64,000 bases of DNA from Mucilaginibacter lacusdianchii. Lineage in GTDB: Bacteria > Bacteroidota > Bacteroidia > Sphingobacteriales > Sphingobacteriaceae. The notes under the pieces are model-generated. The model saw only the letters and a program-made list of their open reading frames with translations. It was not told the DNA's origin and ran no database searches. Of the stretch, positions 61,926 through 64,000 are shown one piece after another (position 1 is the first letter of the stretch; every line of letters starts with the position of its first letter). Position numbers and translations under genes: made by a program. The stretch lies in assembly GCF_009770985.1 (NCBI RefSeq), contig NZ_WSRW01000001.1:1364001-1428000 (forward strand), given 5' to 3'.

Positions 61926-62507
61926 ATGGCTTTATCACATAACTCACAACCAACAATTCACAACCTAACCCGCTGTTCATGGTGCGGTACCGACCCATTG
62001 TACACCAAATACCACGATGAAGAATGGGGCCGCGAAGTGCATGATGATAAAATTCTGTTTGAATTCCTGGTGCTCGAATCGGCCCAGGCCGGTTTAAGCT
62101 GGATTACCATTTTGCGCCGCCGCGATAATTACCGTAAAGCATTTTGCAATTTTGATGTGCAGTCGGTAGCTGCCATGGGGCCGGATGATATGGAACGCTT
62201 GATGCAGGACGAGGGTATTATTCGTAACCGGCTTAAAATTACATCTACCATAACCAATGCCCAAAAGTTTATAGCCATACAGCAGCAGTTTGGCTCGTTT
62301 AATAAATACTTGTACAGCTTTATGCCGCAGGGTAAACGCATCATTAATGAAACAGGTAGTATACCCGTAAGTACCGAAGTGTCCGATGCCATCAGCAAAG
62401 ACTTAAAAAAGCGGGGCTTTAAGTTTTTTGGCACCACTATTTGTTATGCTTTTATGCAGGCTACTGGTATGGTAAATGACCATATTTTGGAGTGTAGTTT
62501 CAGATAG
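61926..62507 (+). CDS. tag: DNA-3-methyladenine glycosylase I
   Basis: 193 residues from ATG 61926. Tag motifs are complete: RCSWCGTDPLYTKYHDEEWGREVHDDKILFEFLVLESAQAGLSW, SILRRRDNYRKAF-like ITILRRRDNYRKAF, IIRNRLKI and the zinc-site end MQATGMVNDHILEC (Cys and His ligands). It removes 3-methyladenine from alkylated DNA in base excision repair. The ATL gene 2.3 kb upstream serves a related purpose. Confidence 0.94.
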   Translation: MALSHNSQPTIHNLTRCSWCGTDPLYTKYHDEEWGREVHDDKILFEFLVLESAQAGLSWITILRRRDNYRKAFCNFDVQSVAAMGPDDMERLMQDEGIIRNRLKITSTITNAQKFIAIQQQFGSFNKYLYSFMPQGKRIINETGSIPVSTEVSDAISKDLKKRGFKFFGTTICYAFMQATGMVNDHILECSFR

Positions 62508-62594
62508 TCTTAACCGGATTTTGAAGAATTTATCTAATTAACAGAATTCTTGTCTGCTCTTTCATATAGACAAACGTTTTATTACCATTAATCC

Positions 62595-62602
62595 TATTTT
62601 TG
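62595..62602 (+). promoter_or_regulatory. Candidate -10 element of polA
   Basis: TATTTTTG fits TAnnTTTG and lies 78 nt before the polA start. Confidence 0.5.
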
Positions 62603-62680
62603 CAATTATTGACCGGTGTTGAGTTCTGATAGTCAATTCTGGACATTCATTAAATTCCGAAAATTCTGGTCAAATACAAT

Positions 62681-64000
62681 ATGAAGAAATTATTTCTATT
62701 AGATGGTATGGCCCTGATGTACCGGGCGCATTTTGCTTTAAGCAAAAACCCGCGGTTTACCTCGGGTGGCCTGAACACATCAGCGGTAATGGGCTTTACC
62801 AATACCCTGCTGGATATCATAAAAAAGGAAAATCCTACCCATATGGCCGTGGTATTTGATACCGACGCGCCTACCGAACGCCATACCGACTTTACCGACT
62901 ATAAAGCCCACCGCCAGGCCATGCCCGAAGATTTATCGAAGGCAATGCCCTATGTAATTAAGCTGATACTGGGTTTTAATATCCCGGTAATTACATCAGA
63001 TGGTTACGAGGCTGATGACATCATTGGTACGCTGGCTAAAAAAGCTGAGCAAAAAGGCTATCAGGTATATTGCATGACCCCCGATAAGGATTTTGCCCAG
63101 CTGGTGTCCGAAAATATATTTGTGTACAAACCCTCGCGCATGGGAAACGATGTAGAGATTATGGGGGTAAAAGAAGTATGCGAAAAATGGGAAATAAGCG
63201 ATGTGTGCCAGGTAATTGATATTTTAGGCTTGTGGGGCGATGCGGTAGATAACATCCCCGGCATCCCCGGCATTGGCGAAAAAACAGCCAAGCAACTTAT
63301 CAAACAATACGGATCAGTAGAAAATATTATTGCCAATGCGCACGAGCTAAAAGGTAAATTACGTGAAAACGTAGAAACCCATGCGGCGCAGGGCTTACTG
63401 TCAAAAAAGCTGGCTACTATATTGTTGGATGTACCGGTTGAATTGGATGAAGCCGGACTGGAAATGTGTGCACCTAGTCGTGATCTGCTGGAGCCGCTGT
63501 TTGCCGAACTGGAATTCCGTACGCTGGGTCGCCGTGTATTTGGCGATGATTTCAGCATCACCGAATTGCGGGCTTCATCAACCCAAACCGATTTGTTTGG
63601 TAATCCGGTAGCCGGTGCGCCACATACTTTTAGTGTAGAGATTAATGATATTGCCGAGCCCGAAATACAGGTAGCCGCCAAAAGTATTGATAACGTTCCG
63701 CACGAGTATCATTTGACCGATACGCCTGAAAAGCGGGCAGAACTAATTGCCTTGCTGCAGCAGCAAACCGAAATTACATTCGACACCGAAACCACTGGTA
63801 TCGACGCCAACAATTGCGAACTGGTAGGTTTGTCATTTGCCATTAAACCCGGCGAGGCGTGGTATATACCGGTGCCCGATAACTTTGAAGGTGCTAAAGC
63901 CATTGCCGATGAGTTCAAATCGATACTGGAGAACCCGGCTATCAATAAAGTTGGTCAAAACATAAAATACGATATACTGGTGCTGAAATGGTATGGCATA
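62681..64000 (+). CDS. polA: DNA polymerase I, N-terminal part (runs off the right edge)
   Basis: 440 codons from ATG 62681 without a stop. The 5'-3' exonuclease domain reads KKLFLLDGMALMYRAHFAL, FDTDAPTERHTDFTDYKAHR, GYEADDIIGTLAKKA and WGDAVDNIPGIPGIGEKTAKQLI. A linker leads to the 3'-5' exonuclease domain with TFDTETTGIDANNCELVGLSFA, whose D-x-E pair is intact, and INKVGQNIKYDILVL. The polymerase domain lies outside the window. This enzyme fills gaps and removes RNA primers during replication and repair. Confidence 0.97.
   Translation, partial: MKKLFLLDGMALMYRAHFALSKNPRFTSGGLNTSAVMGFTNTLLDIIKKENPTHMAVVFDTDAPTERHTDFTDYKAHRQAMPEDLSKAMPYVIKLILGFNIPVITSDGYEADDIIGTLAKKAEQKGYQVYCMTPDKDFAQLVSENIFVYKPSRMGNDVEIMGVKEVCEKWEISDVCQVIDILGLWGDAVDNIPGIPGIGEKTAKQLIKQYGSVENIIANAHELKGKLRENVETHAAQGLLSKKLATILLDVPVELDEAGLEMCAPSRDLLEPLFAELEFRTLGRRVFGDDFSITELRASSTQTDLFGNPVAGAPHTFSVEINDIAEPEIQVAAKSIDNVPHEYHLTDTPEKRAELIALLQQQTEITFDTETTGIDANNCELVGLSFAIKPGEAWYIPVPDNFEGAKAIADEFKSILENPAINKVGQNIKYDILVLKWYGI

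Overview
The window looks like a chromosome segment of a Bacteroidetes bacterium of the Sphingobacteriaceae type (Mucilaginibacter/Pedobacter-like; inference from gene content, no search run). The signs are a TonB-dependent receptor with an N-terminal carboxypeptidase-like domain, a PorP/SprF protein and a gliding-type C-terminal domain (type IX secretion), a SusD remnant, many AraC regulators, the -10 element TAnnTTTG in front of several genes, and mostly weak ribosome binding sites.

Layout. 1-9.7 kb: start of a cysteine desulfurase (minus), an SDR/AraC pair, then an accessory stretch with a small membrane protein, two VOC-fold proteins, a WYL regulator, a large multi-PAS histidine kinase and a secreted protein of unknown function. 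Two 52-bp repeats that look like a tRNA 3' end plus terminator (3014-3065 and 8137-8188) bracket the kinase/WYL/VOC block. 10.0-14.5 kb: an RNA-repair island. It holds rtcB and prfH behind a long structured leader with a 14-codon ORF, then an ATP-dependent RNA ligase overlapping an HD-Pnk end-healing enzyme. 14.7-20.3 kb: a large AsmA-like protein, then an outer-membrane barrel plus lipoprotein pair. 20.6-23.6 kb: a decayed polysaccharide locus with a SusD tail, GH43 and a GH5-like lipoprotein hydrolase.

23.6-31.5 kb: an apparent phosphate-scavenging locus. It has a membrane-anchored TPR-HTH regulator, a TonB receptor, a beta-helix lipoprotein, a beta-propeller phytase and a PhoU-like DUF47 protein. 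TTAACA repeats with 11-bp spacing, like PhoP/PhoB boxes, lie before both the regulator and the receptor. 31.7-41.7 kb: RibD-like reductase, DPP IV peptidase, a second SDR/AraC pair, sialate O-acetylesterase, a VOC protein, a secreted HExxH protein and two small proteins. 42-46.3 kb: a sugar nucleotidyltransferase next to a large GHMP-kinase-like/UDPGP-pyrophosphorylase fusion. 46.4-50.6 kb: a secreted adhesin-like cluster with PorP/SprF.

50.9-64 kb: a membrane protease with a zinc-ribbon TPR partner, glnS, an envelope-stress-like YtxH/holin-like cassette, an AI-2E family transporter, a sigma-54 response regulator followed 1 nt later by a 67-residue stand-alone histidine-box protein, trmB with an alkyltransferase-like gene, a CMD-family protein, a third AraC/SDR pair, tag, and the first 440 codons of polA.

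The strongest candidate for an unusual system is 9.99-14.54 kb. RtcB-PrfH (known elsewhere as a ribosome rescue and rRNA re-ligation pair) and HD-Pnk plus RNA ligase (a heal-and-seal pair) sit side by side and together could mend RNA broken by ribotoxins with either end chemistry.
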